Shown: positions 45,068-53,558 of the stretch, one piece after another
Numbering within the stretch: the first letter of the stretch is position 1
How the letters are laid out: every line of letters starts with the position of its first letter
Assembly (NCBI RefSeq): GCF_904848585.1
Contig: NZ_CAJHCR010000005.1
Coordinates: 62,001-126,000, forward strand
Direction: 5' to 3'
DNA length: 64,000 nt
DNA from: Paraburkholderia kirstenboschensis
GTDB taxonomy: Bacteria; Pseudomonadota; Gammaproteobacteria; Burkholderiales; Burkholderiaceae
Made by a program: the position numbers and the translations under genes
The notes under the pieces: generated by a model
The model's input: only the letters and a program-made list of their open reading frames with translations
What the model was told of the DNA's origin: nothing
The model's database searches: none

Positions 45068-46246
45068 CTATCTAACCACTCTCAGGCGCGCGGCATTGTG
45101 TGCCGATTCGAGCCGGTTTCCGCCCAGCGATTTGGCGCGGTAGAGCGCCTCGTCGGCTGCGGCTAGCAGTTCGGCAAGCGACCGCCCCGCGTCGCTGGAA
45201 TGCGCAAGGCCGATGCTGACGGTCGCCCGAATGTCTACACTGTCCACGCTGTGCGAGACAGTCTGTGCAAACCGCTCGACAATAGCCTCGCCCACCCCTT
45301 GCGCGTGGCGTTCGTCATGGCGCGGCAACAGCACAGCGAACTCTTCTCCGCCGATTCTGGCAAGCACCGCCTCGTGCCCGACCACGCTGCGGGCAACTTC
45401 CGCGAACGACTTGAGCACTTCGTCGCCGGTCTTGTGACCGTAGCGATCGTTGAGCTTCTTGAAGTGGTCGAGGTCGAGAGCAAGCAGCGACATGGGCCCG
45501 CTTTTATGCCCCTCACCGATGACGCGCGCCCCTTCCTCGAAGAACCATCTACGATTGCCGAGACGGGTCAGGTAGTCGGTTTGCGATTCGTGCAAGAGTT
45601 CGCCATGCGTTTCCTCGCGGATCATCTTCAGCACGGTCATCGGCAGAATGACCGAATACAGGACGCCCTCGTACATCGTTATTGCGCCGATGGTGGGCAG
45701 CAGGCCAGTTCCGTACCGCGTCACGAGCCAGGGCAGAACGAGAGCCCGAAAGGCATAGAAAAGCGCGTGGATAGCCGTCACCGCCACCGCGATACGCCGT
45801 GACTGGAAGGCTTTGAAGTCGTCGCTTCGAAGGAACTCGCGGGACGTCATGCCGCTCGCCACCGCGATTGGGATCGCGCTCACGTACGCCCACACGGTGC
45901 TCTCCCACCGCGCACCGCCCACTGCCCATGTCAGCGCCATGAGAAGGAGCAGCCCGAGCGAACCGGCCGGGTAGCGCCGGCCGCTCAACAACGCGACACC
46001 GTGCAGGACCAGCAGGTAGCCGGTCAGAATAACCAGATTGCTCAGCGCGGAGCCCCACGGGCTGGGCAGATTGTGACGAAACACGGCCGCCGCGCAACCG
46101 GTTGCGAGCGTCGCATATCCCGCTGCCAGCACTCTCAGCTCCCGGCTTCGCCGGGGATGGCTTTGGTGTTCCCAAAGCGTCATTCCGGAACTGGCGAAAA
46201 GCGTTCCGATTAAAAGCAGGTAAAGGGTGAGGAGATCGACATGCAT
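45068..46246 (-). CDS. Membrane-bound diguanylate cyclase (GGDEF)
   Basis: 392 residues. The N-terminal half has about six membrane segments (roughly 4-22, 38-55, 67-88, 95-112, 118-132, 152-172), then a GGDEF domain from about 215 to 385. The active site is GGEEF at 299-303 and is intact; DLDHFKKLNDRYGHKTGDEVL is the metal/GTP region. The RxxD inhibitory site that normally precedes GGEEF reads GHEA, so product feedback is likely absent. It makes cyclic di-GMP in response to a signal sensed by the membrane part. It stands alone. Confidence 0.9.
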   Translation of the reverse strand: MHVDLLTLYLLLIGTLFASSGMTLWEHQSHPRRSRELRVLAAGYATLATGCAAAVFRHNLPSPWGSALSNLVILTGYLLVLHGVALLSGRRYPAGSLGLLLLMALTWAVGGARWESTVWAYVSAIPIAVASGMTSREFLRSDDFKAFQSRRIAVAVTAIHALFYAFRALVLPWLVTRYGTGLLPTIGAITMYEGVLYSVILPMTVLKMIREETHGELLHESQTDYLTRLGNRRWFFEEGARVIGEGHKSGPMSLLALDLDHFKKLNDRYGHKTGDEVLKSFAEVARSVVGHEAVLARIGGEEFAVLLPRHDERHAQGVGEAIVERFAQTVSHSVDSVDIRATVSIGLAHSSDAGRSLAELLAAADEALYRAKSLGGNRLESAHNAARLRVVR

Positions 46247-46687
46247 CGCTGACGGAAGAGTTCCACGCCGGCAGGATGCGGCGACTGCGGCATTTTACTT
46301 GTATCGGCACGATATGCCCCGTTAACGGATGCATGCACCCCTTTCTCCGACCTTGGCGAACGACTCAATGCGCCATTGACTACTGCGCCTATAAAGCACT
46401 CGAAGAAGTGCCGCTGAACCATAAATGCATTTCCATTAAATCGCATCGACGCTCGTCCGACACCCCTAAATGCGACAGAAATAGTCGCAAAACGTTGTGA
46501 TTCATTGAGTTCGTTTCTGAACCGCATCTGCTACCCTGAACCTGCCGATTTCGTGCGGGCTCGCGCGCATGCGCCGGCTTCGGCGCGGCATTCCTTTGCA
46601 GCCCGTCTACGCAGCGAAGCGACTCCGCGAGGTCTGCGCGAAATCTGCTTCTACGTATTCATCTTCAATCACCGCATGGAGTACGCG
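46247..46687. other. Intergenic region upstream of the lipoprotein gene
   Basis: 441 bases between divergent genes, less GC-rich in its middle (about 46360-46510). Short open frames lack ribosome sites and family features. It must contain the promoters for the GGDEF gene and the lipoprotein; I cannot define them. Confidence 0.4.
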
Positions 46688-47875
46688 ATGTTGGAACGGC
46701 TGGGCTCACGGTTTGTCGCTATTGGTGTTTTACTGATCGTCGCGGGCTGCGGCGGCGGAGGCGGTGGGGGCGCCACGAACTCGGGAGCCGCCGCACCGGC
46801 ATCCGGCGCATCGGGCACGAGCGCGACCACACCGACGCTGGCCGCCGCTACGCCTGTGATCGACGGCACGACGCTTGGCGATGCAAACTGGCCCACGGGC
46901 TCCACGTCGTCGGGCGGACTCGGCCAGCCTGTTGGCGGGCTGAACTGCGGGTTGCGCAGCAATGCCTATACCTATACACATTTGTCGATCTATCAGAACG
47001 GCCGCCTGCTCACGGTGCCCGCCAACATCGGCACGGTCGGGCCGACCATGACGGCGCAGACAGGTTGCGCGTATCCGCTGCATACCGTCGACGCAAGCGG
47101 CAAAATCCGCATGGATACGACCACCGGCGCGTCGTACACGCTCGGCCAGTTCTTTGCGATATGGGGCGAAACGCTCGGTGCGTCGAACGTCGCGGGCCTG
47201 AGCGGGTCACCCGTTACGATCTATGTGAACGATGGCGGCTCGCTTTCGCAATACAAGGGCGATCCCGCGAGTCTCGTGCTTCCGCCGCATGGCGAAGTCA
47301 CCATCATGACCGGCACGCCGTTGACTCAGATTCCGACCTACACGTGGACCGATCCGCCGCCCTTCGATCCGAATCCGATCACACTCGCCTATCTGGGCGT
47401 GGTGGGCACCTCGTACTGGCCGAACGGCAATACGGCGTCGGGCGGGACCGGTGCGACGGTCGACGGTTTGATCTGTGCCGCCGGGATGAGCGAGTTGTAC
47501 CACGTGCATGCGCATCTCGCGATCATCAAGGACGGCCAATGGCTCGCTCTGCCGGCGAACGTGGGCATTCTCTCCCAGTGCAACTATGAAATGCACACGC
47601 ACGACCAGACCGGCATCATCCATATCGAAACGCCGAACCTCAAGACGTTTACGTTGGGTCAATTCTTCGACATCTGGGGCCAGCCGCTCTCCAGCACGAA
47701 CGTCGCGGGCATCAGCGGAAATGTGGTGGCGTATATCAACGACAACGGCGATTCGCGCCGTTACATGGGCGACCTGCGCAACATCGAGTTGACTTCGTTG
47801 CGCGACGTCACATTGCAGATCGGCACGCCGCCGATCAAAACGCTTGCGACTTACTCGTGGTATGAGCAGCAGTAA
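46688..47875 (+). CDS. Lipoprotein with two tandem copies of an uncharacterised domain
   Basis: 395 residues from ATG 46688, which has GGAG seven bases upstream. Lipobox IVAGC with Cys21, then Gly- and Ala-rich linkers. Two homologous halves follow, about residues 66-220 and 242-392. Shared landmarks are WPTGST/WPNGNT, VPANIGT/LPANVGI, TLGQFFAIWGETL/TLGQFFDIWGQPL, SNVAGLSG/TNVAGISG and the ending TYTW/TYSW. The second half carries HVHAH (272-276) and MHTHD (302-306), which look like a metal site. The first half keeps only single histidines (H98, H132). I do not recognise the family. It is probably exposed on a periplasmic or outer membrane face. Confidence 0.8.
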   Translation: MLERLGSRFVAIGVLLIVAGCGGGGGGGATNSGAAAPASGASGTSATTPTLAAATPVIDGTTLGDANWPTGSTSSGGLGQPVGGLNCGLRSNAYTYTHLSIYQNGRLLTVPANIGTVGPTMTAQTGCAYPLHTVDASGKIRMDTTTGASYTLGQFFAIWGETLGASNVAGLSGSPVTIYVNDGGSLSQYKGDPASLVLPPHGEVTIMTGTPLTQIPTYTWTDPPPFDPNPITLAYLGVVGTSYWPNGNTASGGTGATVDGLICAAGMSELYHVHAHLAIIKDGQWLALPANVGILSQCNYEMHTHDQTGIIHIETPNLKTFTLGQFFDIWGQPLSSTNVAGISGNVVAYINDNGDSRRYMGDLRNIELTSLRDVTLQIGTPPIKTLATYSWYEQQ

Positions 47876-48058
47876 CTGGAAAGTTTGCGGCATGCGCGAG
47901 GTCTGAAGGATAGCGGCGACGGCGTGACGCTCAGCGCGTCCAGCCGACGCCGCAAGACCGCAAGATCGCAAACATCATTACTGTTGCCACCGGCAACGGG
48001 CCCCGAAACCGGGGCATGTCGCCGACATACGTTAGGCAAGCAGCGGCTCACCCAAGCA

Positions 48059-49765
48059 TCAACTACACGAAAAACTCGCCGCTGAATTCAGATCGCCGCC
48101 TTTGTATCGTGCGACTTTCGGATACGGACACAGCGGCCGTGTGCGGCCCGCGCCCCACTGCGCGGGTACTTCGCTATTCGGTATCGCGTTGCTTGCATCG
48201 CGTGCGGTCGCGATGACGCTGTCCGGTGCCTTGCCCTGCTCGACCCACGCGATCATCGGCGTCAGCATGTCGAACTGATCGGCTGCGGGGCCGCCCGAGC
48301 AATGGTTCATCCCCGCGACTGTGAAGAGCCGCGCGAAGTTGCTTGCATCGCCTCCGTTGGCCGCCATCACCCGTTGATACCAGTCCGTCGTATCGTTCGA
48401 CGAAAACACCGGGTCGCTCGTGCCGTGATACACCATCAACTTCGCACCGCGTTGCCTGAGCGCGCTGAGATTGGCCTCGTCGGGCGGCGTCATGAAGGAC
48501 CACGACGATTCCGTGTACGCGCCGCCCGTCGCAAAGATTTTCGGCGCATCGGTGTCCATGCTGAAGTTCAGTGCATACGACGACAACTGGCTCAGCAACG
48601 AAGCGCTTTGCGGCGGCGTCGTGAATGTAAATGCAGCGGCGGCGGGGTCGAGCGTGATGGAGTTGCTCTGCTTCCATGCCGCCCAGCCCGCGCCGCTCAC
48701 GCCCGCATCGTATGGAAAACTCGCGTACAACGCGGTGCCCGCGCTATTGCGTGCGCCCGAGAACACGTTGCCGACCGCTTCTTTTTGCGCGGTAGTGAGG
48801 CACGTTCCGTCGCGCACGTTGCCCGAGCAGGTCGGCACATCCGCGGCCAGGCTGAAATTCGCCTGGCATGCCTTAATGTCCTGCACCATGCCGTCGGCGG
48901 CGCCATCGAGTGCGTCGCACTTCGCGATGATCCGCGACGCCACCAGTTGCCGTTCAGCGGCAGTAAAGCCGGTCTTGATGTCGGGCAGGCCATTCGCGGT
49001 TGTTGCAGTCGCAACCTTCGCGAATTGCTGCGCGCCCCACATTTCACCGATGGCGGCCTTCGGCAAATGGAAGCCCGGATCGCCCGCAATGATCCCGTCG
49101 TACTCGGCCGACGATCTCGCCGCCGCCACCATCGCGTGGCGCCCGCCGTTCGAGCAACCGTCGAAATAGCTGCGATCCGGCGCCTTGCCGTAGGCGGTGC
49201 GGATCACCTGCTTGGCCATCGGCGTGAGCGTCGCCACCGCGTTATAGCCGTAGTCGATACGGGCCTGCGGATCGAGACCGAACAGCGGATTCTGCGACGA
49301 CGAGTGTCCGGCGTCCGAACTGATCACGGCAAACCCCATGTTCAGCGCATCGTTAAGCGGACCGCCCCCGCCGATCTCGCCGGTTGCCGTCACCACGTTG
49401 CCGTCGAGCCCGCCGTTGGCCTGATAGAAGAACCGGCCGTTCCATGCAACGGGCAGACGCATCTCGAAGCCGATTGCGTAGGTCTTTCCGTCGACAGCGC
49501 TCACGCGCTGATTCATCTGCCCCTGGACGACACAGTGCTCGGCAATAGGCTTGCCCGCCACTTTCAGCGTTCCGGCCGGTACGTCCTGCACGGAACTGAA
49601 TGTGGTGTTCGCGAAGGCCAATTTACTCGCCAGCGCCGCGCAGCTTCCCACGAGCGTGGCCGGTGTTGCCGCGCTCATGTGCGGCAACGTCAATGTGTTA
49701 TCGGAAGAGCCGCCGCATGCTCCAAGCGTCGCGCACACGGCTACCGCAATCACAGATTTTTTCAT
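48059..49765 (-). CDS. Tannase/feruloyl esterase family lipoprotein
   Basis: 568 residues. Lipobox LGAC with Cys17. The family's CS-D-HC arrangement is visible: DGCSNGG at 202-208 with nucleophile Ser205 after a disulfide Cys204, Asp in GTSDPVFS, and the His-Cys pair in MNHCSGG. The first half also has the WNGRFFYQANGG motif. Such enzymes release ferulate, caffeate or gallate from plant esters outside the inner membrane. It is followed by a porin and an AAHS-type carrier on the strand divergent from ech-vdh-fcs, so feruloyl esters are the likely substrates. Confidence 0.9.
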   Translation of the reverse strand: MKKSVIAVAVCATLGACGGSSDNTLTLPHMSAATPATLVGSCAALASKLAFANTTFSSVQDVPAGTLKVAGKPIAEHCVVQGQMNQRVSAVDGKTYAIGFEMRLPVAWNGRFFYQANGGLDGNVVTATGEIGGGGPLNDALNMGFAVISSDAGHSSSQNPLFGLDPQARIDYGYNAVATLTPMAKQVIRTAYGKAPDRSYFDGCSNGGRHAMVAAARSSAEYDGIIAGDPGFHLPKAAIGEMWGAQQFAKVATATTANGLPDIKTGFTAAERQLVASRIIAKCDALDGAADGMVQDIKACQANFSLAADVPTCSGNVRDGTCLTTAQKEAVGNVFSGARNSAGTALYASFPYDAGVSGAGWAAWKQSNSITLDPAAAAFTFTTPPQSASLLSQLSSYALNFSMDTDAPKIFATGGAYTESSWSFMTPPDEANLSALRQRGAKLMVYHGTSDPVFSSNDTTDWYQRVMAANGGDASNFARLFTVAGMNHCSGGPAADQFDMLTPMIAWVEQGKAPDSVIATARDASNAIPNSEVPAQWGAGRTRPLCPYPKVARYKGGDLNSAASFSCS

Positions 49766-49775
49766 TCAATGTCTC

Positions 49776-50918
49776 CTAGAACGCGTGCTTGATACCGACC
49801 ATCACACCTGTCTGACCGATGCCGGCGGCGGGCGTCGTGCCGCCACCGCCGCCGCTCACCGAATAACGCGCCTTCGCACTGTTGGCGAGATAGGCGGCCT
49901 GCGCATACACGGACGAGCGCTTGCTCAACAGATACGTGGTGCGCAGCGCGCCCATCGTCGCGCGCGAGTCGTGCGCACTGTTGATGATGCGGAACACTTC
50001 GCCATCGACCAGAAACGCGGGCGTCACGAAGTACGATGCGCCGACGAAGAACAGATCCGAGCGCACGTTCGGCACCGCGGGCGAGTCCGTCACGACGCGC
50101 CGGCCAAGCCAGCCTGCGCCGAGCTTCGCGCCCGCATACTGCGCATAGGCGCTCACATGCGTGCGTGCGTCCTTGTCGGCGCCATTGCCGAGCGGCGTGG
50201 GAGCGACGCCGTCGAAGAAATTCGCCTGCGCATTCGTGCCGCCGCGTTGCTCCTCATATGAAGCTGCGATGCCGAAGTTCGGCGCGTCGTATTTGAGCAT
50301 CACGGACCAGTCGCGGCATTCGGTCGGATGGCCCGCCACCGAACCCGCGCATGTGCCCTGCCCCGGCGAATTGCCGGTGCCGGCCGAATCGCGGCCAAAC
50401 GAATAGCCGGCGCCGAGCGTGAAGCCCTTGTACGTACCCATGTACGTAGCCGAATTGTCGGCGCGCGCATTGGGCACGTATGCGTCGAGCGAACCCATGC
50501 CGTAGATGTCCGGGCCGATGATGTCGGCACCTTGCAGCGCGAGGTACGTCATCGTGTATTGCCGGCCGAATGCCACGGTCCCGTATGGACCCTTGAGGCC
50601 GACGAATGCCTGCCGTCCGAACAGGCGCCCACCCTGGCCGGAACTGCCGTCGCGAACGTTGAATCCGCTTTCCAGTGTGAAGACGGCGCTATAGCCGCCG
50701 CCGAGATCCTCGGCACCGCGCAGGCCCCAACGCGAAGGCAGTTCGCCCGTTACTGCCGGCATGCGAAACACATGGCCGCCTGCGGCGTTCGCATGCGATA
50801 CGTATTCGACGCCGGTGTCGATAATCCCGTACAGCGTGACGCTCGACTGCGCGAGCGCGGTGGTACTCAGCGCGCACAGCGCGCTGGATATCAGAATGCG
50901 GGTCGTGACTGTTTGCAT
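49776..50918 (-). CDS. Gram-negative trimeric porin (Burkholderia type), second copy
   Basis: About 380 residues from ATG 50918, with GGAG nine bases upstream. Signal peptide MQTVTTRILISSALCALSTT (cut after ALA), mature start QSSVTLYGIIDTGVEYV, beta-strand pattern and terminal Phe (GVMVGIKHAF). It starts 59 bases after the MFS gene and ends 10 bases before the tannase-family gene. In the ferulate module it likely passes hydroxycinnamates or their esters through the outer membrane. Confidence 0.9.
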   Translation of the reverse strand: MQTVTTRILISSALCALSTTALAQSSVTLYGIIDTGVEYVSHANAAGGHVFRMPAVTGELPSRWGLRGAEDLGGGYSAVFTLESGFNVRDGSSGQGGRLFGRQAFVGLKGPYGTVAFGRQYTMTYLALQGADIIGPDIYGMGSLDAYVPNARADNSATYMGTYKGFTLGAGYSFGRDSAGTGNSPGQGTCAGSVAGHPTECRDWSVMLKYDAPNFGIAASYEEQRGGTNAQANFFDGVAPTPLGNGADKDARTHVSAYAQYAGAKLGAGWLGRRVVTDSPAVPNVRSDLFFVGASYFVTPAFLVDGEVFRIINSAHDSRATMGALRTTYLLSKRSSVYAQAAYLANSAKARYSVSGGGGGTTPAAGIGQTGVMVGIKHAF

Positions 50919-50977
50919 CGTTGTTGTCTCCAAACGTTGTGTTTTCTTTTTCAGGCTTTTTTGCTAAGGATGGCTGA

Positions 50978-52219
50978 TCAGTCGTTCGCGCGTGGACGGC
51001 GGATCAGCATCAGAGCCGCCGCCGCGGCAATCAGCGTGACGGGAATGCTCGCGCCGATCACCGTCGACGAACTGCGGCCCATCGCCAGCAACTGGCCGGC
51101 CGCAAGTGGCCCGACCACCGAGCCGACGCGCCCCACCGCGACCGCTGCGCCAACACCCGTGCCTCGCATCGCTGTCGGATAGAACGCAGCAGAGAGCGCA
51201 TACAGCACCGATTGGCCGCCGATCACGAACATCCCCGCGAAGAACGCGGATACTGTGAGCGCCGCGAAACCAGGAGCAATCGACAGCGCCGCAAGCGACG
51301 CGATAATGCCGATGTACATGCCGGACACCACCACACCGCCACGCAAACGGTCCATCAACATGCCGATGAAAAGCGCGCCCAGGCCGCCGCCGATGTTGAA
51401 GAAGATCTGCACATAACCGACTTCCGCGCGCGCGAGTCCGCGTGCCGCCATCAACGACGGCAACCAGTTCAGCAGGAAGTACAGAACGATCAGCGTGCAA
51501 AAGTAGCTGATCCAGATTTGCAACGTGGAGAGCCCGCGGCTCGCGCCGAACAGCACTTCGCCGACGGGCGCGGGCTTCCTGCTCATGCCGTGCGACGCGC
51601 GGCGAAACGCGGAGGACTCAGGCAGGAATGCGAGCAGAAGCGGCACCAGAACGAGTGGCCCCGCGCCGCCCACATAGAAGATATGACGCCATTCCGTATC
51701 GCCCATACTGACGATGCCGACAATCGAGGCGATCACTCCGCCGAAGGGAATGCCGCAATACATCACGCTAACGGCGGTATTGCGCGACTTCGGCGAGACC
51801 GCCTCCGACGATAGCGCGATCAGGTTCGGCAACGCGCCGCCCAGACCGATCCCCGTCAACACACGCACGAAAACCAGCATGCCGAAGCTGCTGACGAACG
51901 CAGTCGCAATAGACAGCAGGCCAAACAGACACGCGCATAGAATCAGTATCCGCTTGCGGCCGATACGGTCCGCGAGCCGTCCGCCCAACATCGCGCCGGG
52001 CAATAACCCGAACGTGCCCGCGCTGAACGCGAGCCCCATTTGCGCAACGCTCAGGCCGAATTCGCGCGCCATGCGTGGCGCCGCGACGCCCACCGATTGA
52101 AGGTCGAGCCCCTCGAGCAGGGCAACCGCAAAACACAGACTCAACGTGATGACGGCGCCCGTTCGCGCGGTGTCTTGCGCCATGCCGTCTGCCGGCAGTG
52201 CTGTTCTGGTGGATTTCAT
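50978..52219 (-). CDS. MFS transporter, AAHS family (probable ferulate/hydroxycinnamate importer)
   Basis: About 413 residues from ATG 52219, with AGGAG six bases upstream. Twelve membrane segments; LEGLDLQSVGVAAPRMAREFGLS opens the protein as in PcaK/VanK-type aromatic acid:H+ symporters. GGRLADRIGRKRIL and RVLTGIGLGGALPNLIALSSE are the MFS motifs. It is divergent from ech across the region with three TATCAGG dyads and is the first gene of the leftward carrier-porin-esterase unit, so it should be coinduced with ferulate catabolism. Confidence 0.88.
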   Translation of the reverse strand: MKSTRTALPADGMAQDTARTGAVITLSLCFAVALLEGLDLQSVGVAAPRMAREFGLSVAQMGLAFSAGTFGLLPGAMLGGRLADRIGRKRILILCACLFGLLSIATAFVSSFGMLVFVRVLTGIGLGGALPNLIALSSEAVSPKSRNTAVSVMYCGIPFGGVIASIVGIVSMGDTEWRHIFYVGGAGPLVLVPLLLAFLPESSAFRRASHGMSRKPAPVGEVLFGASRGLSTLQIWISYFCTLIVLYFLLNWLPSLMAARGLARAEVGYVQIFFNIGGGLGALFIGMLMDRLRGGVVVSGMYIGIIASLAALSIAPGFAALTVSAFFAGMFVIGGQSVLYALSAAFYPTAMRGTGVGAAVAVGRVGSVVGPLAAGQLLAMGRSSSTVIGASIPVTLIAAAAALMLIRRPRAND

Positions 52220-52330
52220 GTCTGTCTCCTGTCGGCCGGAGCCGGCGCTTTCGCGCCTTACTCCGGTCACTGCAAGTTGATTGCTGTTTATTGTCTCGAT
52301 GGCCGTCGATGCATCGGTATCGCTGCCTTA

Positions 52331-52347
52331 TATCAGGCTCCCTGACA
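52331..52347. promoter_or_regulatory. Ferulate operator 1 (TATCAGG-CTC-CCTGACA)
   Basis: An inverted repeat with one mismatch, the copy nearest the MFS start (112 bases away). Same half-sites and 3-base spacer as copies 2 and 3. Confidence 0.65.
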
Positions 52348-52411
52348 TAGTGGGTGAACAAAAGCGCGTTCATGAGAACGCGCCAGGTCAGTCGCGATGG
52401 AGCATATTAAA

Positions 52412-52428
52412 TATCAGGCGACCTGACA
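52412..52428. promoter_or_regulatory. Ferulate operator 2 (TATCAGG-CGA-CCTGACA)
   Basis: An inverted repeat with one mismatch, in the middle of the divergent region. Confidence 0.65.
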
Positions 52429-52530
52429 AAACAAGGTAGGCGTCTTTGGTGAATACCCCAGGTGCATCCAACGCAAGGGTTTTCACCGATCACGTGGCGA
52501 TTGTGTCCAAAGCTGCTTGATAATAGACTT

Positions 52531-52549
52531 GTATCAGGCTACCTGATAC
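52531..52549. promoter_or_regulatory. Ferulate operator 3 (GTATCAGG-CTA-CCTGATAC)
   Basis: A perfect palindrome with 8-base arms and a 3-base spacer, 95 bases before the ech start. It is the best copy and probably controls the ech-vdh-fcs promoter. In other bacteria MarR-type FerR/FerC repressors that respond to feruloyl-CoA act at such sites. Confidence 0.7.
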
Positions 52550-52643
52550 GACGCGTGCATTGAAGCTTTAACGCGAACGCTATTGGGTGCTCGCACATCA
52601 CGACAAACATCGATACGCGCGCAGGCGCGCTGGAGCTACAAAA

Positions 52644-53480
52644 ATGGCAAGTTATGAGGGTCGCTGGACGACGGTGGACGTGAAGGTCCAGGAAGGCATC
52701 GCATGGGTGACATTCAATCGCCCCGAGAAACGCAATGCAATGAGCCCCACGCTCAACAGCGAAATGATCCAGGTACTGGAGACACTGGAACTGGACGCGG
52801 ACGCGAAAGTACTGGTGCTGACAGGCGCAGGCGACGCCTGGACGGCGGGCATGGATTTGAAGGAGTACTTCCGCGAAGTCGATGCCGGCCCGGAAATCCT
52901 GCAGGAAAAGATTCGTCGCGACGCGTGCCAATGGCAATGGAAGCTGCTTCGCATGTACTCGAAGCCGACCATCGCCATGGTCAACGGCTGGTGTTTCGGC
53001 GGCGGCTTCTCTCCGCTCGTGGCGTGCGACCTGGCCATCGCGGCAGACGAAGCCGTGTTCGGCCTCTCCGAAATCAACTGGGGCATTCCGCCGGGCAATC
53101 TGGTCAGCAAGGCAATGGCCGATACGGTCGGGCATCGTCAGGCGCTGTACTACATCATGACGGGCGACACGTTCGACGGCAAGCAAGCCGCTGCAATGGG
53201 ACTCGTCAACAGCAGCGTGCCGCGCGAGCAACTGCGTGCGGAAACGGTCGCGTTGGCCGCGAAGCTGCTTGAGAAAAACCCTGTCGTTCTGCGCGCCGCC
53301 AAGCATGGATTCAAACGCTCGCGCGAACTGACGTGGGAGCAGAACGAAGACTATCTGTATGCGAAGCTGGACCAGGCACAATTGCGCGATCCCGAGAAAG
53401 GACGAGAAGAAGGATTGCGGCAATTCCTCGACCAGAAGTCGATCAAGCCGGGACTTCAGGCGTATAAGCGCACCGAGTGA
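52644..53480 (+). CDS. ech: Hydroxycinnamoyl-CoA hydratase-lyase (feruloyl-CoA to vanillin)
   Basis: 278 residues from ATG 52644, with GGAG eight bases upstream. A crotonase-fold enzyme that hydrates feruloyl-CoA and splits it to vanillin and acetyl-CoA. The numbering matches the characterised enzyme: Ser123 (GGGFS), Glu143 (GLSE) and Tyr239 (DYLY) all fall at the known catalytic positions. FGGGF and NWGIPPG are family landmarks. It is the first gene of ech-vdh-fcs, behind three operator copies. Confidence 0.95.
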   Translation: MASYEGRWTTVDVKVQEGIAWVTFNRPEKRNAMSPTLNSEMIQVLETLELDADAKVLVLTGAGDAWTAGMDLKEYFREVDAGPEILQEKIRRDACQWQWKLLRMYSKPTIAMVNGWCFGGGFSPLVACDLAIAADEAVFGLSEINWGIPPGNLVSKAMADTVGHRQALYYIMTGDTFDGKQAAAMGLVNSSVPREQLRAETVALAAKLLEKNPVVLRAAKHGFKRSRELTWEQNEDYLYAKLDQAQLRDPEKGREEGLRQFLDQKSIKPGLQAYKRTE

Positions 53481-53558
53481 AGATCAGGTGAACATTAATC
53501 CCGTGCTGCCCGCACATGCGCGCCGCACGGGAGAAAGCATACAAAGGAGACAGCCATC

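Larger units (their letters stand above)
52220..52643. other. Divergent regulatory region of the ferulate module
   Basis: 424 bases with no gene. It carries three copies of TATCAGG-N3-CCTGAYA (52331, 52412, 52532) and a small palindrome GCGTTC-ATGA-GAACGC (52357-52372). The copies are spaced about 81 and 120 bases apart and serve the MFS and ech promoters. Confidence 0.6.

Noticed and set aside
48000..48015. Hairpin GCCCCG-AAAC-CGGGGC as a terminator between lipoprotein and tannase genes
   Set aside because: No T-run on either side; a short GC stem alone is common in this DNA.
48302..49792. 496-codon open frame on the plus strand
   Set aside because: Antisense to the tannase-family gene, which has a lipobox and a full catalytic set.
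52357..52372. Palindrome GCGTTC-ATGA-GAACGC as a further copy of the block dyad
   Set aside because: It contains both half-sites back to back without the 6-base spacer and lies in the ferulate region, so it does not fit the pattern.
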